From Oceanospirillaceae bacterium (GTDB taxonomy: Bacteria > Pseudomonadota > Gammaproteobacteria > Pseudomonadales > Oceanobacteraceae), in assembly GCA_002724925.1 (NCBI GenBank), contig PBQA01000013.1, positions 372,001 to 436,000 on the forward strand: DNA of 64,000 nucleotides. Reading direction: 5' to 3'. This document shows positions 1 through 12,096 of this stretch, one piece after another; positions within the stretch are counted from its first letter, which is position 1, and every line of letters begins with the position of its first letter. The translations under genes were made by a program, and so were the position numbers. Under the pieces are notes generated by a model. The model saw nothing but the letters and a program-made list of their open reading frames with translations. It did no database searches and was not told the origin of the DNA.

Positions 1-494
<494 letters not shown>

Positions 495-495
<1 letters not shown>

Positions 496-2213
496 TGGCA
501 CTTGAAGAAAATGAGTTGAAAGAAGGTATTCAACGCTGGCGCTTTGCGCTGGTGCTGGGTGCGTTTGCTCTTCTGCTTTTCGTCGTCGCTGCCCGTCTGG
601 TGATGCTGCATACCGTCGAGCAACCCTTTCTGTTTGAACAAGGCGAAAAAAGAACCGTACGGAGTGAAGTACAGCCAGCTACCCGCGGCATGATTGTTGA
701 TCGCCACGGTGAGCCGCTGGCGGTCAGTACGCCGGTAACAACACTCTGGGTAAATCCTCAGCAAATAGACTCTTCTGAACTATCACTCGTTGCTCCGCTA
801 CTGGAATTGAACGGCGCAGAACTGAAACGTCGGGTTGATCGTGCGCAACGTCAGGGGCGCAGCTTTTATTATGTGAAACGTCAGGTTGAGCCTGAAATTG
901 CTACCCAGGTGTTGAATAAAAAAATCGCTGGCTTGTACGGCGATACGGATTTTCGACGCTACTACCCAGCGGCAGAGGTTACTTCCCATACATTGGGCCT
1001 GGTAAATATTGATGGTAAGGGTCAGGAAGGGTTAGAGCTTGCATTTGACGATTATCTGTCAGGGAAAGCAGGCTCTCGCCAAGTCGTAAAAGACCTCTAC
1101 GGTAACGTGATTAAGCAACTCGGTGTTAAAGCCGTTGCTGAACCCGGTAATGATCTTCAATTAACCATTGATCTGCGTCTGCAATATATCGCGTATCGTG
1201 AATTAAAAGCGGTAGTGCAGTCTCACCATGCGACCGCAGGCAGTGCTGTTATGCTGGATGCTAAGACAGGTGAGGTGCTGGCGCTCGTCAGTCAGCCTTC
1301 TTACAACCCAAATAACAGGGCTGATCTGAAGCCCGGAAATATGCGTAACCGTGCTGTTGCCGATCTTGTCGAGCCGGGTTCGACTATGAAGCCATTTACT
1401 GTCGCGGCTGCGATAGAAAGTGGTCGGTATTCTCCGGATACGATTGTTGATACTTCGCCAGGCTGGATAAGAGTCAAAAGGAAAGCGATTCGGGATCACC
1501 GTAATTATGGTGAGCTGGACCTGACAGGGATTATTACCAAATCGAGCAATGTGGGGGTATCGAAGTTAGCTCAGGACCTTGGGCCAGATTCGATGTGGCA
1601 ATTTTTCGATCATGCAGGGCTGGGCCGCCCCGGCACATTGGGCTTCCCCGGAGAAGCAGTGGGTAGTATGCCCTACCCGGAACAAATGGATGACCTTCGT
1701 CTTTCGACCGTATCTTATGGATACGGTCTTTCCGTTTCTCCACTGCAGTTGGCTGAGTCCTATACCAGTTTCACAGATGGCTGTCGTGAGCACGTTTCAC
1801 TCTTGATGTCGCAAGTAGGTCAGCAACCTTGTGAACGAGTTATGTCTGAGAAAACTGCACGACAGATTCTCGATATGTTAGGGACTGTCGTTGGTCCAAA
1901 AGGTACTGGTAAACGCGCAGCTGTCGATGGCTATCTGGTCGGTGGCAAAACCGGAACGGCTCACAAAGTTGGTCGCGGTGGTTATGAAGATTCTGAATAC
2001 ACCGCAGTGTTTGCGGGTATCGCGCCTATCTCTGATCCAGAGCTGGTTCTGGTGGTGATTGTTGATGAGCCTCAGGGTAAAGAATACTACGGTGGGGAAG
2101 TTGCGGCGCCGGTGTTCGCTCGGGTAATGGAGCAGGCTCTCCGATTACGTCAGGTGATTCCTGATGCTCCGGTTGAAAATGAATGGCTGCAAGTTGCCGG
2201 AGGTGCGAGATGA
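495..2213 (+). CDS. ftsI: Peptidoglycan D,D-transpeptidase FtsI (PBP3)
   Basis: FtsI is the septal class B penicillin-binding protein, which cross-links peptidoglycan at the division site with FtsW as its glycosyltransferase partner. The 572-aa protein has an N-terminal membrane anchor (about residues 18-38), a dimerisation/pedestal region, and a transpeptidase domain carrying the three penicillin-binding motifs: STMK with nucleophile Ser296, SSN at 350-352, and KTGT beginning at Lys485. Length and motif spacing are normal for the family. The ATG shares its A with the ftsL stop codon. Nothing in the sequence suggests altered beta-lactam binding, although that cannot be judged by eye. Confidence 0.97.
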
Positions 2214-3682
2214 AGATCTCTGAAATGATCGCCGGTACAATGTTTATGCCTCCTGAGTGGGATCGTGAATTCAATCACATCCACTCTGATAGTCGTGATA
2301 TTCAACCGGGCGACTTGTTTGTCGCTCGAAAAGGTCACGCTTCACATGGTCAGGAATTTATTTCTGCTGCGATTGATGCGGGTGCGGTTGCTGTGTTTTC
2401 TGAGAACGCCGAAATGTTCCGTTGTGAATCTGGAAATGTCCCGGTTTTTCCTGTCTCTGATCTGGAACAGCAGCTTCCAGTGTGGCTGCAGAACCGTTAT
2501 CCGGGTTTTAAATCGTTGACACTGTATGGTGTGACAGGGACGAACGGTAAATCATCCGTGACTCAATTCATTGCACAGCTTGCAGCCGCTAGTGGAAAAC
2601 GATGCGGTGTCGTTGGCACGCTGGGAAATGGTTTCTTCCCGGATTTTGAAGAAACAAAGAATACGACACCAGACATCTGTGTGGTTTACCGTTTGCTCGA
2701 TCAGTTTTTCGAGGCAGGCGCAGACTCAGCAGCCCTGGAAGTTTCATCGCATGGTTTACATCAGGGCCGTGTCGCCGGATTGATTATTGACGTCGCTGTA
2801 CTCACCAATATTACTCAGGATCATCTTGATTACCACGGCGACATGGCAAACTATTTTGCCGCAAAAGCTGCACTATTTGATAAAGATACAGCAAAATCAG
2901 CCGTTATAAATATCGATGACGAATACGGTGCCCGTCTTCTGAATATGCCGGATCTCTGCGATCACTATCTGACAATTTCATCCAGTAAGAATAATAAAGC
3001 GGATGTTTTGTTTAATAAAATTACTGCAACGAAAAGTGGTATGAAAGCCGAGCTACAGACTCCATGGGGAGCAGGCGATGTTTATTTGCCGCTGCTGGGT
3101 GAATTTAACGTTGCGAATCTGGCAGCTGCAGTGACGACGCTAGCTGTCACCGGCGAAAATTTTGATGATTTACTGGCTAAAGCTGAAACTCTGCAACCGG
3201 TCGCGGGTCGTATGGCGCTCTATACGAAACCCGGTGGCTGCAAGGCTGTGATTGATTTTGCGCACACGCCAGAAGCTATTCGTGTTGCGATAAACAGTTT
3301 GGCTCCGCTAAGTGATTCGATTTCACTTGTTTTTGGCTGTGGTGGTGACCGCGACCGGACTAAACGCACGCTTATGGCAAGTGCCGCAGCGTTAGCCGAT
3401 AACGTGTGGCTGACAGACGATAACCCTCGTACTGAATCGGCAGAACAAATTTTTAATGACGTCTCTGACTCCCCGGATGCGTCGGATTTTACGTACATAC
3501 ATGACCGTGCTGCAGCAATTACTGCCGCTATTGAAGCAACACCTGAAGACGGTGTTCTTTTGATCGCAGGTAAAGGTCACGAGAATTATCAGGACATCAT
3601 GGGTGTTAAGCATAAGTACAGCGATGAAGCAGTGTTGCTGTCATTAGGATATCAGCGTGCCGGAGGTGGTTATGCTTCGTAA
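2210..3682 (+). CDS. murE: UDP-MurNAc-tripeptide synthetase MurE (meso-diaminopimelate ligase)
   Basis: MurE adds the third stem-peptide residue to UDP-MurNAc-L-Ala-D-Glu in the cytoplasm. The start is set at the ATG at 2210, preceded by GGAGGTG and overlapping the ftsI stop by 4 bp; a longer frame exists upstream but lies inside ftsI. The 490-aa product shows the Mur ligase P-loop TGTNGKSS near residues 108-116 and the motif DNPR near 404-407. In this family DNPR selects meso-diaminopimelate over lysine, consistent with Gram-negative peptidoglycan. The 3' end overlaps murF by 11 bp. Confidence 0.97.
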   Translation: MKISEMIAGTMFMPPEWDREFNHIHSDSRDIQPGDLFVARKGHASHGQEFISAAIDAGAVAVFSENAEMFRCESGNVPVFPVSDLEQQLPVWLQNRYPGFKSLTLYGVTGTNGKSSVTQFIAQLAAASGKRCGVVGTLGNGFFPDFEETKNTTPDICVVYRLLDQFFEAGADSAALEVSSHGLHQGRVAGLIIDVAVLTNITQDHLDYHGDMANYFAAKAALFDKDTAKSAVINIDDEYGARLLNMPDLCDHYLTISSSKNNKADVLFNKITATKSGMKAELQTPWGAGDVYLPLLGEFNVANLAAAVTTLAVTGENFDDLLAKAETLQPVAGRMALYTKPGGCKAVIDFAHTPEAIRVAINSLAPLSDSISLVFGCGGDRDRTKRTLMASAAALADNVWLTDDNPRTESAEQIFNDVSDSPDASDFTYIHDRAAAITAAIEATPEDGVLLIAGKGHENYQDIMGVKHKYSDEAVLLSLGYQRAGGGYAS

Positions 3683-5033
3683 TCCTACTCTGGCTGAGAT
3701 TGCAGAGATTACAGGTGGAGAGTTGCTTTGTGGGGATGCCGAGGCTATCTGTCTTGCGGTCTCTACGGATACGCGCACTATTCAGAAGGGAAGTTTATAC
3801 GTTCCTTTAAAAGGTGAGCGTTTTGATGGGCACGACTTTGCCAATAGTGCTTATAATTCTGGCGCCTTGGCCATGCTTGTTGAGCGCGAGTTGAGCACTG
3901 AGCTGCCTCAGATAAAAGTAAAAAATACTCTGCGTGCACTGGCTGATATCGCAGCCTGGCATCGTGATCAGTTTACTGGCCACGTTGTCGCGGTGACCGG
4001 CAGTGCTGGAAAAACTACGGTTAAACAGCTGATGGGATCGGTGCTTAGTCAGCGCTACAAAACCTTAATTACGCAGGGCAATCTGAATAATCATATCGGT
4101 GCACCACTCACGTTGCTGTCACTTCAGCCAGAGCATGAAGCTGCCATGATTGAGTTGGGTGCCAGCGGCGTAGGAGAGATTGCCTATACCGCCAATCTGA
4201 CGCGTCCTGACGTTGGAATCCTGACAAACGTCGTGCCTGCGCATCTCGAAGGGTTTGGCTCTGTAGATAATATTGCCTTAACGAAAGGTGAGCTTATTGA
4301 TTCCGTAGCTCCTTCTGGCGCCATGATACTGAATGCCGATGATCGTTACTTCAGCCAATGGCAGGCGCGTGCTGCATCTCTGAAGATTATTTCTTTTGGC
4401 TTCAGTACTGAAGCGGATATTACCGCCACTGATATGCATGAGTCTCTGATGGGGAATAAATTCACTCTCAAGCTGCCTCAGGAATCAGTGCAGGTCTCAC
4501 TGTCATTATCTGGTCTGCACAATGTTCGAAATGCGCTTGCTGTCGCTGCTGCAGCCACTCATCTTGGTTTTAGTGCCGCTGAAATTAAGGCAGGGCTTGA
4601 ACAGGCGGCGGCTGTTGCTGGTCGGCTGGAACACTGCGAAGGCCGTGAGGGTCAGGTGATTTTTAACGATGCCTACAACGCTAATCCAGAATCATTTTGT
4701 GCTGCAATCGATGTGCTCAAACTGGCTGAGGGGCGCCGCATCCTTGTTATGGGCGATATGGGTGAGCTGGGTGATGCTGCAGAAGAGATGCATGCACAGG
4801 TAGGTGCCTATGCGAAAGAACAGAATATTGAATGTCTGGTCGCGACCGGCCCTTTGAGTAAGTCAGCGGTTGAGACGTTCGGCGATAGCGGACATTGGTT
4901 TGAAAGCCGACATGCCGTTACTGAATATTTAACAAAAACAACTAAAAACGGAGACACCTTATTGGTGAAGGGGTCCCGCAGCGCAGGAATGGACCTGGTT
5001 GTCCGTTCACTGACAGAAAAAGAGGAAGACTGA
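3672..5033 (+). CDS. murF: UDP-MurNAc-tripeptide--D-Ala-D-Ala ligase MurF
   Basis: MurF completes the cytoplasmic muramyl-pentapeptide by ligating D-Ala-D-Ala. The ATG at 3672 is preferred because it sits after a GGAGGT ribosome site at 3662-3667; the frame extends a few codons upstream without a better signal. The 453-aa protein contains the Mur ligase ATP-binding loop [10 protein letters not shown] near residue 110 and the conserved central [13 protein letters not shown] segment that follows it. A further conserved block is [11 protein letters not shown] near 333-343. It overlaps murE by 11 bp and is followed by mraY after 2 bp, as in most dcw clusters. Confidence 0.97.
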   Translation: MLRNPTLAEIAEITGGELLCGDAEAICLAVSTDTRTIQKGSLYVPLKGERFDGHDFANSAYNSGALAMLVERELSTELPQIKVKNTLRALADIAAWHRDQFTGHVVAVTGSAGKTTVKQLMGSVLSQRYKTLITQGNLNNHIGAPLTLLSLQPEHEAAMIELGASGVGEIAYTANLTRPDVGILTNVVPAHLEGFGSVDNIALTKGELIDSVAPSGAMILNADDRYFSQWQARAASLKIISFGFSTEADITATDMHESLMGNKFTLKLPQESVQVSLSLSGLHNVRNALAVAAAATHLGFSAAEIKAGLEQAAAVAGRLEHCEGREGQVIFNDAYNANPESFCAAIDVLKLAEGRRILVMGDMGELGDAAEEMHAQVGAYAKEQNIECLVATGPLSKSAVETFGDSGHWFESRHAVTEYLTKTTKNGDTLLVKGSRSAGMDLVVRSLTEKEED

Positions 5034-5035
5034 CT

Positions 5036-6118
5036 ATGTTGCTTTGGCTGGGTGAATGGCTCGCACAGTACCACTCTGGATTCGGTGTGGTGACTTATCT
5101 GACACTGAGGGCAATATTTTCAGTAGGTACTGCGTTGGCCGTTGCCTTGATATTGGGGCCGGTGGTTATCCGTAAATTGCGTGAATATCAGATTGGTCAG
5201 GCGATCCGTGAAGTGGGCCCTAAGTCGCACCTGAGTAAAGCCGGTACACCGACGATGGGCGGAGCCTTGATCCTCTTATCTATTGCGCTGAGTACGTTGC
5301 TTTGGGGTGATCTGGAGAATCGATACGTCTGGTTGGTTCTACTGGTCACTCTGGCATTCGGAGCGATCGGTTGGGTAGATGATTACCGTAAAGTTGTGGA
5401 GAAAAACTCTCGCGGTTTGCCTGGCCGTTGGAAGTATTTCTGGCAGTCTGTGCTGGCTCTGATTGCTGGCGCTTATCTTTTCTACAGTGCTCAGTCACCG
5501 CAGGAAACTCAACTGGTTGTACCATTCTTTAAAGATGTCATGCCGCAACTGGGTCTGATGTTTATCGTACTGACTTACTTCGTTGTTGTTGGTTCAAGTA
5601 ACGCGGTCAACCTGACTGATGGTCTTGATGGGTTGGCCATTATGCCTACTGTAATGGTGGCGGCCGCACTGGGTGTATGTGCCTATCTCGCTGGTAATGT
5701 GAATTTTGCAGACTATCTGCACATTCCGTATATCGCTGACTCGGGTGAACTGGCCGTTTTCTGTGCCGCGATCGTAGGTGCGGGTATTGGGTTTCTCTGG
5801 TTTAACACCTATCCGGCTCAAGTATTTATGGGCGACGTAGGTTCCTTAGCTTTGGGAGCCGCATTGGGTATTGTCGCCGTTGTTATTCGTCAGGAAATCG
5901 TACTGTTTATCATGGGCGGTATTTTTGTCGCTGAAACGGTATCGGTCATTTTGCAGGTGGCATCTTTCAAATTAACGGGGCGTCGTATTTTCCGCATGGC
6001 TCCGCTGCACCATCACTTTGAACTTAAAGGCTGGCCTGAACCTCGCGTTATTGTGCGCTTTTGGATCATTACTATCATTCTGGTCCTGATCGGGCTAGCA
6101 ACATTGAAAATTCGCTGA
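5036..6118 (+). CDS. mraY: Phospho-MurNAc-pentapeptide transferase MraY (lipid I synthase)
   Basis: MraY transfers phospho-MurNAc-pentapeptide to undecaprenyl phosphate, giving lipid I at the inner face of the inner membrane. The 360-aa polytopic protein has about ten hydrophobic segments. It carries the conserved cytoplasmic-loop motifs of the family: WVDDYRK near 114-120, [10 protein letters not shown] near 194-203, [11 protein letters not shown] near 263-273, and HHHFELKGW near 323-331. Length matches the E. coli enzyme almost exactly. It starts 2 bp after the murF stop and is the membrane step between the soluble Mur ligases and MurG. Confidence 0.98.
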   Translation: MLLWLGEWLAQYHSGFGVVTYLTLRAIFSVGTALAVALILGPVVIRKLREYQIGQAIREVGPKSHLSKAGTPTMGGALILLSIALSTLLWGDLENRYVWLVLLVTLAFGAIGWVDDYRKVVEKNSRGLPGRWKYFWQSVLALIAGAYLFYSAQSPQETQLVVPFFKDVMPQLGLMFIVLTYFVVVGSSNAVNLTDGLDGLAIMPTVMVAAALGVCAYLAGNVNFADYLHIPYIADSGELAVFCAAIVGAGIGFLWFNTYPAQVFMGDVGSLALGAALGIVAVVIRQEIVLFIMGGIFVAETVSVILQVASFKLTGRRIFRMAPLHHHFELKGWPEPRVIVRFWIITIILVLIGLATLKIR

Positions 6119-6138
6119 TTGCGAAGGCAGTATCGAAA

Positions 6139-7506
6139 ATGACGACAGAAACTAAGAACATTAAGCGCTATCTGATCGTTGGCCTCGGGCTGACAGGTCT
6201 GTCGTGCGCGCGTTTTTGTCAATCCCGTGGTTTTAATTTCAGTTTGTGTGACACACGCACTGAGCTGCCTGCGATCGATAGTATTCGCAGTGAATTTCCA
6301 GGTATCGATATTACGCTTGGGTTACCTGACGCGGATGTGCTCGCTCAGTACGACGAACTGGTTGTCAGTCCGGGCATTAATGTGAACACGCCAACCTTTA
6401 TTGCAGCAGCAGAGAAAGGGGTAACAATTTCTGGCGATGTTCAGTTATTTTCTGAATATCGTACCCGGCCGGTTATCGCGATTACTGGTTCCAATGGCAA
6501 GAGCACGGTGACAAGCCTTGTGACAGATATGCTGAATGCCGCAGGTGTAAAGGCCGTGGCCTGTGGGAATATTGGTCTTCCTGTGCTTGATCTTCTGACT
6601 GAGCAGACGCCTGTAGATGTGTATGTTGCTGAACTATCAAGCTTTCAGTTAGAAACCACCCGCAATCTCAATGCCGAGGTTGCGGGAATCCTGAATATTT
6701 CACCGGATCATATGGACCGCTACGCCGGCATGGCGGATTACGAGAGAGCCAAGCAGCGTATTTTTCAGGGCGCTCAGCACGTCATTGTAAATGGTGATGA
6801 CGACCATACATTGCCCGCATTAACGGTATCAGACAGTTCTACGAAGTTCTCTTTGGCGATACCTGATAGTAACGCTTTCGGTATTACAGCGGACGGCGAG
6901 GATATCTGGTTGGCTCATGGTAGTGAGCGGCTGATCAAGGCATCAGATCTTTCTATTCGCGGCATGCACAATATTGCAAATGCCCTGGCTGCCTTAGCTT
7001 TTATTGATGCGCTCAGAGCAGACTTAAATATTGATTCTGACAAATGCCTGAATGGGTTAAAGAACTTCAAAGGTCTGGATCATCGTTGTCAGCATGTCGC
7101 TGTGATCAATGGTGTTGAATATATTAACGATTCAAAAGGCACCAATGAAGGCTCAACCGTTGCCGCGATTCAAGGCCTTGGGCCGGTGACTGAAGGAGAG
7201 CTTTGGTTAATTGCTGGTGGCGAGAGCAAAGGGCAGACTTTTGCCGAGCTGGCGGCTGCCTGTGAGAAGCGAGTGGCCGGTGTTTATCTCTACGGTGCAG
7301 ACCGGGATATCATGGTATCAGCGCTTTCAGCTACAACCGTGAAAGGAGTATTCAGCACTCTCACTGACGCAGTCAATGCGGCAAGTGAACAGGCTACCTC
7401 GGGTGATACTGTGCTGTTCTCTCCTGCGTGCGCCAGTTTTGATCAGTTCCGTAACTACGTTCATCGAGGTGAATTTTTCTGTGGTTGCGTGGGGGCGTTG
7501 TCATGA
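6139..7506 (+). CDS. murD: UDP-MurNAc-L-Ala--D-Glu ligase MurD
   Basis: MurD adds D-glutamate to UDP-MurNAc-L-alanine. The ATG at 6139 is chosen because the protein then begins MTTETKNIKRYLIVGLGLTG, placing the N-terminal Rossmann glycine-rich loop where the family has it; the open frame upstream lies in the mraY 3' end. The 455-aa protein shows the P-loop GSNGKSTVTSLV near 117-128 and the FKGLDHRCQ segment near 311-319 that is conserved in MurD. The 20-bp gap after mraY and the 4-bp overlap with ftsW keep it in the operon. Confidence 0.96.
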   Translation: MTTETKNIKRYLIVGLGLTGLSCARFCQSRGFNFSLCDTRTELPAIDSIRSEFPGIDITLGLPDADVLAQYDELVVSPGINVNTPTFIAAAEKGVTISGDVQLFSEYRTRPVIAITGSNGKSTVTSLVTDMLNAAGVKAVACGNIGLPVLDLLTEQTPVDVYVAELSSFQLETTRNLNAEVAGILNISPDHMDRYAGMADYERAKQRIFQGAQHVIVNGDDDHTLPALTVSDSSTKFSLAIPDSNAFGITADGEDIWLAHGSERLIKASDLSIRGMHNIANALAALAFIDALRADLNIDSDKCLNGLKNFKGLDHRCQHVAVINGVEYINDSKGTNEGSTVAAIQGLGPVTEGELWLIAGGESKGQTFAELAAACEKRVAGVYLYGADRDIMVSALSATTVKGVFSTLTDAVNAASEQATSGDTVLFSPACASFDQFRNYVHRGEFFCGCVGALS

Positions 7507-8666
7507 ATATGGATGCTCTCCGCTGGCAACAAAACAGCTCTTTATTTTACCCATGGATTGCACTGCTGGTACTGGGTTGGCTGATGGTAGCTTCTGCATC
7601 GACAGGGATTGCTGAAGATTACACGGGCAACCCTGCCTATTTCGCTATTCGTCACGCGGTCTATCTCGCCGCTGGTATTGCTGTGGCTTTCGCAACGTCG
7701 CAGATTTCGATGTCGCGCTGGGCAAAGTTTGATGGCCTCCTTCTGCTTGCAGGCATACTTGGGCTGATACTGGTTTTTGTTCCGGGTATAGGGCATGAAG
7801 TAAATGGTAGTCAGCGCTGGCTGAACCTCGGAATTATTAAAATTCAGGCGTCGGAGTTAGCTAAGGTTGGTGCCGTATTTTATGTTGCTGGTTACCTGGT
7901 ACGCCGTGAAGATGAAGTAAAGAGTCAGTGGTCTGGATTTCTTAAACCTCTGGGTATCCTCGGGGCGATGGTTGGACTCTTACTTATGGAGCCGGATTTT
8001 GGCGCCGTCGTAGTGCTTCTCGGTGCCGCCATGATTATGTTGTTTCTTGGTGGTGTAAAAGCCGGTCAATTCTTCCTTCTAACTTTCGCGACCGTTGCTA
8101 TCGGCGTGCTTGTTGTCGGTAGTGAAGATTATCGGGTTAATCGCCTCTTAGCTTATCTGAACCCTTGGGCTCCTGAACACGTATACGGCACAGGTTATCA
8201 GCTGACTCAGTCTTTGATTGCGTTCGGTCGTGGAGAGTTGTTCGGCGTTGGATTTGGCGAAAGTGTTCAGAAATTATTTTATCTCCCTGAAGCTCATACC
8301 GATTTTGTATTCGCAATCTGGGCCGAAGAAACCGGCCTGGTCGGTGGCTTAGTTGCTCTTGGTTTACTTGGGTATCTGGTGGCATGTATCTGGAATATCG
8401 CCTGGGAAGCGCAAAAACAAGGGCTGATGTATGCATCTTACGTCGCGACTGGTCTGGCAGCTCTGCTTGGTTTGCAGATCGTTATTAACCTTGGGGTAAA
8501 TACCGGCTTATTGCCGACTAAGGGGCTGACGCTTCCATTTTTCAGTTATGGCGGCAGTAGCTTAATGATGTGTTGTGCCATGGTCGGTATTGTGATGCGT
8601 GTTACCTATGAAACTGAGCTGGCGCGCCAGTCGAATCAAACTAAAGAGGAGGACGTAAATGAGTAA
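7503..8666 (+). CDS. ftsW: Septal peptidoglycan glycosyltransferase FtsW
   Basis: FtsW is a SEDS-family polymerase that extends glycan strands from lipid II at the septum, working with FtsI. The 387-aa product has about ten membrane segments. It carries the SEDS signature GLLPTKGLTLPFFSYGGSSLM near 336-356 and the extracytoplasmic NLGVNTG element before it. The ATG at 7503 overlaps the murD stop (ATGA); another ATG at 7509 is equally possible and changes only two residues. The C-terminal tail is hydrophilic. It overlaps murG by 8 bp. Confidence 0.96.
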   Translation: MNMDALRWQQNSSLFYPWIALLVLGWLMVASASTGIAEDYTGNPAYFAIRHAVYLAAGIAVAFATSQISMSRWAKFDGLLLLAGILGLILVFVPGIGHEVNGSQRWLNLGIIKIQASELAKVGAVFYVAGYLVRREDEVKSQWSGFLKPLGILGAMVGLLLMEPDFGAVVVLLGAAMIMLFLGGVKAGQFFLLTFATVAIGVLVVGSEDYRVNRLLAYLNPWAPEHVYGTGYQLTQSLIAFGRGELFGVGFGESVQKLFYLPEAHTDFVFAIWAEETGLVGGLVALGLLGYLVACIWNIAWEAQKQGLMYASYVATGLAALLGLQIVINLGVNTGLLPTKGLTLPFFSYGGSSLMMCCAMVGIVMRVTYETELARQSNQTKEEDVNE

Positions 8667-9729
8667 CGTGGTCCTCATGATGGCAGGCGGAACCGGAGGT
8701 CATGTTTTCCCGGCACTTGCTGTCGCCCACGCGTTAAAAGAGCAGGGCTATGAAATTCATTGGCTAGGAACATCTGCAGGCATAGAAGCAGATCTGGTAC
8801 CAGCGAATGGCTTTCCTCTGCACACAATTAATATTGCCGGGTTGCGTGGTAAAGGAAAGTTAGGTCTTTTGGGCGCGCCGTTGAAAATTTTAAAGGCAGT
8901 CGGGCAAGCGCTTGCCGTTATTCGTAAAGTAAAACCTTTGGCAGTCGTCGGCCTGGGTGGATATGCGACGGGGCCGGGTGGCATTGCAGCCTGGTTGAAA
9001 GGAATCCCGCTGTTGATTCATGAGCAGAATGCCTTTGCGGGCATGACCAACAAATTATTGCAGCGTTTTTCTGCAGTAACGATGCAAGCATTTCCTGGAG
9101 CACTTGAAGGTGCTTTGGTGACAGGAAACCCAGTACGCGAAGAGGTCGCTCAGATTCCAGCACCGGATGTGCGGGAATTTCATGAAGGGAAGTTGCGTGT
9201 CTTAGTCGTTGGCGGAAGCCTTGGCGCTGTTGCTTTAAATAATGCTGTGTTTGAAGCCATGGCGATGCTTTCTCCAGAGCAGCGACCTGATCTGAGGCAC
9301 CAGGTAGGGAAGAGAAATATTGATGAAGTGCAGACGATGTATACCGAAGCGGGTATTGACGTCGATGTGACAGCATTTATTGATGATATGGCTGCTGCAT
9401 ATTCTTGGGCAGATCTTGTGGTTTGTCGTTCTGGCGCACTCACTGTTTCAGAAGTGGCGGCAGCGGGCTGCGCTGCGATTTTTGTTCCTTTCCCATATGC
9501 CGTCGATGATCATCAGACGGTGAATGCTCAGTACCTGCAAAAAGAGGGAGCAGCAATTATTCGTCAGCAGGCTGAACTGACACCTGATTGGCTGTCGCAG
9601 CAATGGGTGCAGCTCGAACAGGATCGCGCTTTGCTGCGTGACATGTCTATTAAGGCTCGTGGACTGGCTATGACTGATGCCACTGAAAAAGTAGTTGAGC
9701 AGGTCAGGAGGTTCGCGCGTGAGCAATAA
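8659..9729 (+). CDS. murG: Lipid II synthase MurG (undecaprenyl-PP-MurNAc-pentapeptide GlcNAc transferase)
   Basis: MurG adds GlcNAc to lipid I, giving lipid II at the inner face of the membrane. The 356-aa GT-B fold protein opens with the family's glycine-rich loop [16 protein letters not shown] (about 8-23). It has the second loop VVGGSLGA near 181-188 and the UDP-GlcNAc region [15 protein letters not shown] near 257-271. An AGGAGG ribosome site lies just upstream of its ATG within the ftsW end. Its last codons contain the ribosome site and the GTG start of murC. Confidence 0.97.
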   Translation: MSNVVLMMAGGTGGHVFPALAVAHALKEQGYEIHWLGTSAGIEADLVPANGFPLHTINIAGLRGKGKLGLLGAPLKILKAVGQALAVIRKVKPLAVVGLGGYATGPGGIAAWLKGIPLLIHEQNAFAGMTNKLLQRFSAVTMQAFPGALEGALVTGNPVREEVAQIPAPDVREFHEGKLRVLVVGGSLGAVALNNAVFEAMAMLSPEQRPDLRHQVGKRNIDEVQTMYTEAGIDVDVTAFIDDMAAAYSWADLVVCRSGALTVSEVAAAGCAAIFVPFPYAVDDHQTVNAQYLQKEGAAIIRQQAELTPDWLSQQWVQLEQDRALLRDMSIKARGLAMTDATEKVVEQVRRFAREQ

Positions 9730-11173
9730 ACACCCCTCAGATTTAGTGAATATGATTCCAGAAATGCGCCGGATTCGAGTGATCCATTTTGTAGGCATTG
9801 GCGGTGCTGGTATGTGTGGTATTGCAGAAGTGCTGCTGAACCAGGGCTATCGGATTACCGGGTCTGACTTGAAAGATTCGGCAGTAACACAGCGTCTCAG
9901 AACGCTGGGTGCAGAAGTCTTTATTGGTCACCAAGAAGATAACATCAGCGAAGCTGATGTCTTGGTCGTATCGACGGCTATCGATGAGAGTAATCCAGAA
10001 GTGAGTGCAGCGCTAACGCGTCGTGTGCCGATTGTCCGACGTGCAGAAATGTTGGCTGAACTGATGCGTTTCCGTCATGGTATTGCGGTCGCAGGTACAC
10101 ACGGTAAGACAACAACTACCAGTCTTGTGACGTCAGTTCTGGCTGAAGCAAAGCTGGACCCTACGTTTGTCATCGGTGGCAAACTCAACAGCGCTGGAGC
10201 CAATGCTCGCCTGGGTTTAAGTCGTTATCTGGTCGCTGAAGCGGATGAAAGCGATGCGAGCTTTCTTCATCTCCAGCCTATGGTTTCAATCGTCACGAAC
10301 ATCGATGCGGACCATATGAGTACATATGGTGGCGATTTTGAAAAACTGAAAAATACCTTCATCGAGTTTCTGCACAACCTGCCTTTTTATGGTCTCGCGG
10401 TTGTTTGCATCGACGATGATAACGTCAGAAGTATTCTTCCGGGTCTGAGTCGTCAGGTAACGACGTATGGTTTTTCTGAAGACGCCGACTATCGCGCGAC
10501 TGATCTTCAGCAGGATGGCATTTTCACCAGCTTTAACGTTCATCGCTCAGGTAAAGATGCGCCTCTTTCTATACGTATGCGGATGCCGGGTAAGCACAAT
10601 GTACTGAATGCACTGGCCGCCATAGCCGTTGCGGAAGATGAAGGTGTTGATGAGCAATCGATAGTTCTGGCGCTGGAAAAATTCGAAGGTGTTGGCCGAC
10701 GCTTTCAGATAAACGGCACAGTACCGTTAGGTAACGGCGACGTCATGCTGGTTGACGACTATGGTCATCACCCGCGTGAACTCGAAGTTACTCTGGATGC
10801 TATTCGTAAAGGCTTTCCTGAACGTCGCCTTGTCATGGTATTTCAACCACACCGTTATTCACGTACGCGCGATCTGTATGAAGATTTCGTTCGTGTGTTA
10901 AGTGACGCTGATGTACTTCTTCTTATGGAGGTTTATCCGGCGGGTGAGAAACCGATCGCTGGTGCTGATGGCCGTTCAATGTGTGGAACTATCCGACAGC
11001 GTGGTCCGGTTGACCCTGTCTTTATTGAACGGGATGAATCACTTAAAACCCCTCTACAGACCATGTTGCGACCGGGAGATCTTTTGTTAACTCAAGGGGC
11101 CGGTGACATTGGCGGCATAGCGATGAATATTGCTGAAAACCTTGGTGAATGGCTGAAGGAGATCGAAGAATGA
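9719..11173 (+). CDS. murC: UDP-MurNAc--L-alanine ligase MurC (GTG start)
   Basis: MurC attaches the first stem-peptide residue, L-alanine, to UDP-MurNAc. I place the start at the GTG at 9719 because AGGAGG at 9706-9711 lies 7 bp before it; the protein then begins [20 protein letters not shown]. The 484-aa protein has the N-terminal [16 protein letters not shown] Rossmann loop, the P-loop [12 protein letters not shown] near 125-136, and the conserved [12 protein letters not shown] block near 177-188. The start overlaps the end of murG by 11 bp. Length is normal for the family. Confidence 0.96.
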   Translation: MSNKHPSDLVNMIPEMRRIRVIHFVGIGGAGMCGIAEVLLNQGYRITGSDLKDSAVTQRLRTLGAEVFIGHQEDNISEADVLVVSTAIDESNPEVSAALTRRVPIVRRAEMLAELMRFRHGIAVAGTHGKTTTTSLVTSVLAEAKLDPTFVIGGKLNSAGANARLGLSRYLVAEADESDASFLHLQPMVSIVTNIDADHMSTYGGDFEKLKNTFIEFLHNLPFYGLAVVCIDDDNVRSILPGLSRQVTTYGFSEDADYRATDLQQDGIFTSFNVHRSGKDAPLSIRMRMPGKHNVLNALAAIAVAEDEGVDEQSIVLALEKFEGVGRRFQINGTVPLGNGDVMLVDDYGHHPRELEVTLDAIRKGFPERRLVMVFQPHRYSRTRDLYEDFVRVLSDADVLLLMEVYPAGEKPIAGADGRSMCGTIRQRGPVDPVFIERDESLKTPLQTMLRPGDLLLTQGAGDIGGIAMNIAENLGEWLKEIEE

Positions 11174-12096
11174 GCATCGATACTCTGGGGAAAATTGCCG
11201 TGTTAATGGGTGGTACTTCTGCTGAGCGTAAAGTTTCATTGCGTAGTGGTACTGCGGTTGCTGACGCACTTGAGAGTGTGGGTGGCAATGTTGTACGTGT
11301 CGATATTCAAGGGCATGCGATCAGTCAACTGACAGAGCTGGATTTCGATGTTGCCTTTATTGCCTTGCATGGCCGTGGTGGTGAAGACGGAACAATCCAG
11401 GGGGTGCTCGAATGGCTTGATAAGCCTTACACCGGCAGTGGTGTTATGGCATCGGCACTGGCCATGGATAAATGGCGTACAAAAATGATCTGGATGGCGG
11501 CGCAACTACCAACGCCAAATGCCTATCTTTTGGATGCCAGTTCCGATTGGGTAGCGATCAATGAAGCGCTGGATGCTAATGCCATCGTTAAGCCCGCTCG
11601 TGAAGGATCAAGCATTGGTATGCGTCGTGTTCATAATGCTGAGGATCTGAAATCCAGTTACGAATTTGCCAGCGAGTACGATGGACTGGTGCTTGCTGAA
11701 CGGTGGGTAGAAGGGCGTGAATTTACAGTCGCCATCGTCGACGGTGAGGCGTTACCTGTCATCCAGTTACGCACGTCTCATGAGTTTTACGACTACGACG
11801 CAAAATATCAGTCGAATGACACTGAATACCTGTTGCCATGTGGTTTGAGTGACCACGAAGAAAAAACACTTCAGGCGCTGGCGCTGAAAGCATTCGAAGT
11901 GTTGGGAGCAGCGGGCTGGGGGCGTATTGATGTCATGCAGGATGCCGATGGCGCTTTCTGGTTGCTTGAGGCCAATCCCAGCCCGGGTATGACGGATCAT
12001 AGCCTGGTGCCTATGGCTGCGAAGGCGTCTGGCCTGGAGTTTCCCGAGCTGGTTACCCGCTTATTAATTGAAGCGGTAGAGCGTCATGGCCACTAA
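11170..12096 (+). CDS. ddlB: D-alanine--D-alanine ligase DdlB
   Basis: Ddl makes the D-Ala-D-Ala dipeptide used by MurF. The ATG at 11170 follows AAGGAG and overlaps the murC stop; the frame extends upstream only into murC. The 308-aa ATP-grasp enzyme begins with the conserved [17 protein letters not shown] block near 11-27. It also has [11 protein letters not shown] (a Ddl nucleotide-binding loop) near 144-154 and [18 protein letters not shown] near 270-287, which holds metal and active-site residues. It ends overlapping ftsQ by 11 bp. The position between murC and ftsQ identifies it as the dcw copy. Confidence 0.97.
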   Translation: MSIDTLGKIAVLMGGTSAERKVSLRSGTAVADALESVGGNVVRVDIQGHAISQLTELDFDVAFIALHGRGGEDGTIQGVLEWLDKPYTGSGVMASALAMDKWRTKMIWMAAQLPTPNAYLLDASSDWVAINEALDANAIVKPAREGSSIGMRRVHNAEDLKSSYEFASEYDGLVLAERWVEGREFTVAIVDGEALPVIQLRTSHEFYDYDAKYQSNDTEYLLPCGLSDHEEKTLQALALKAFEVLGAAGWGRIDVMQDADGAFWLLEANPSPGMTDHSLVPMAAKASGLEFPELVTRLLIEAVERHGH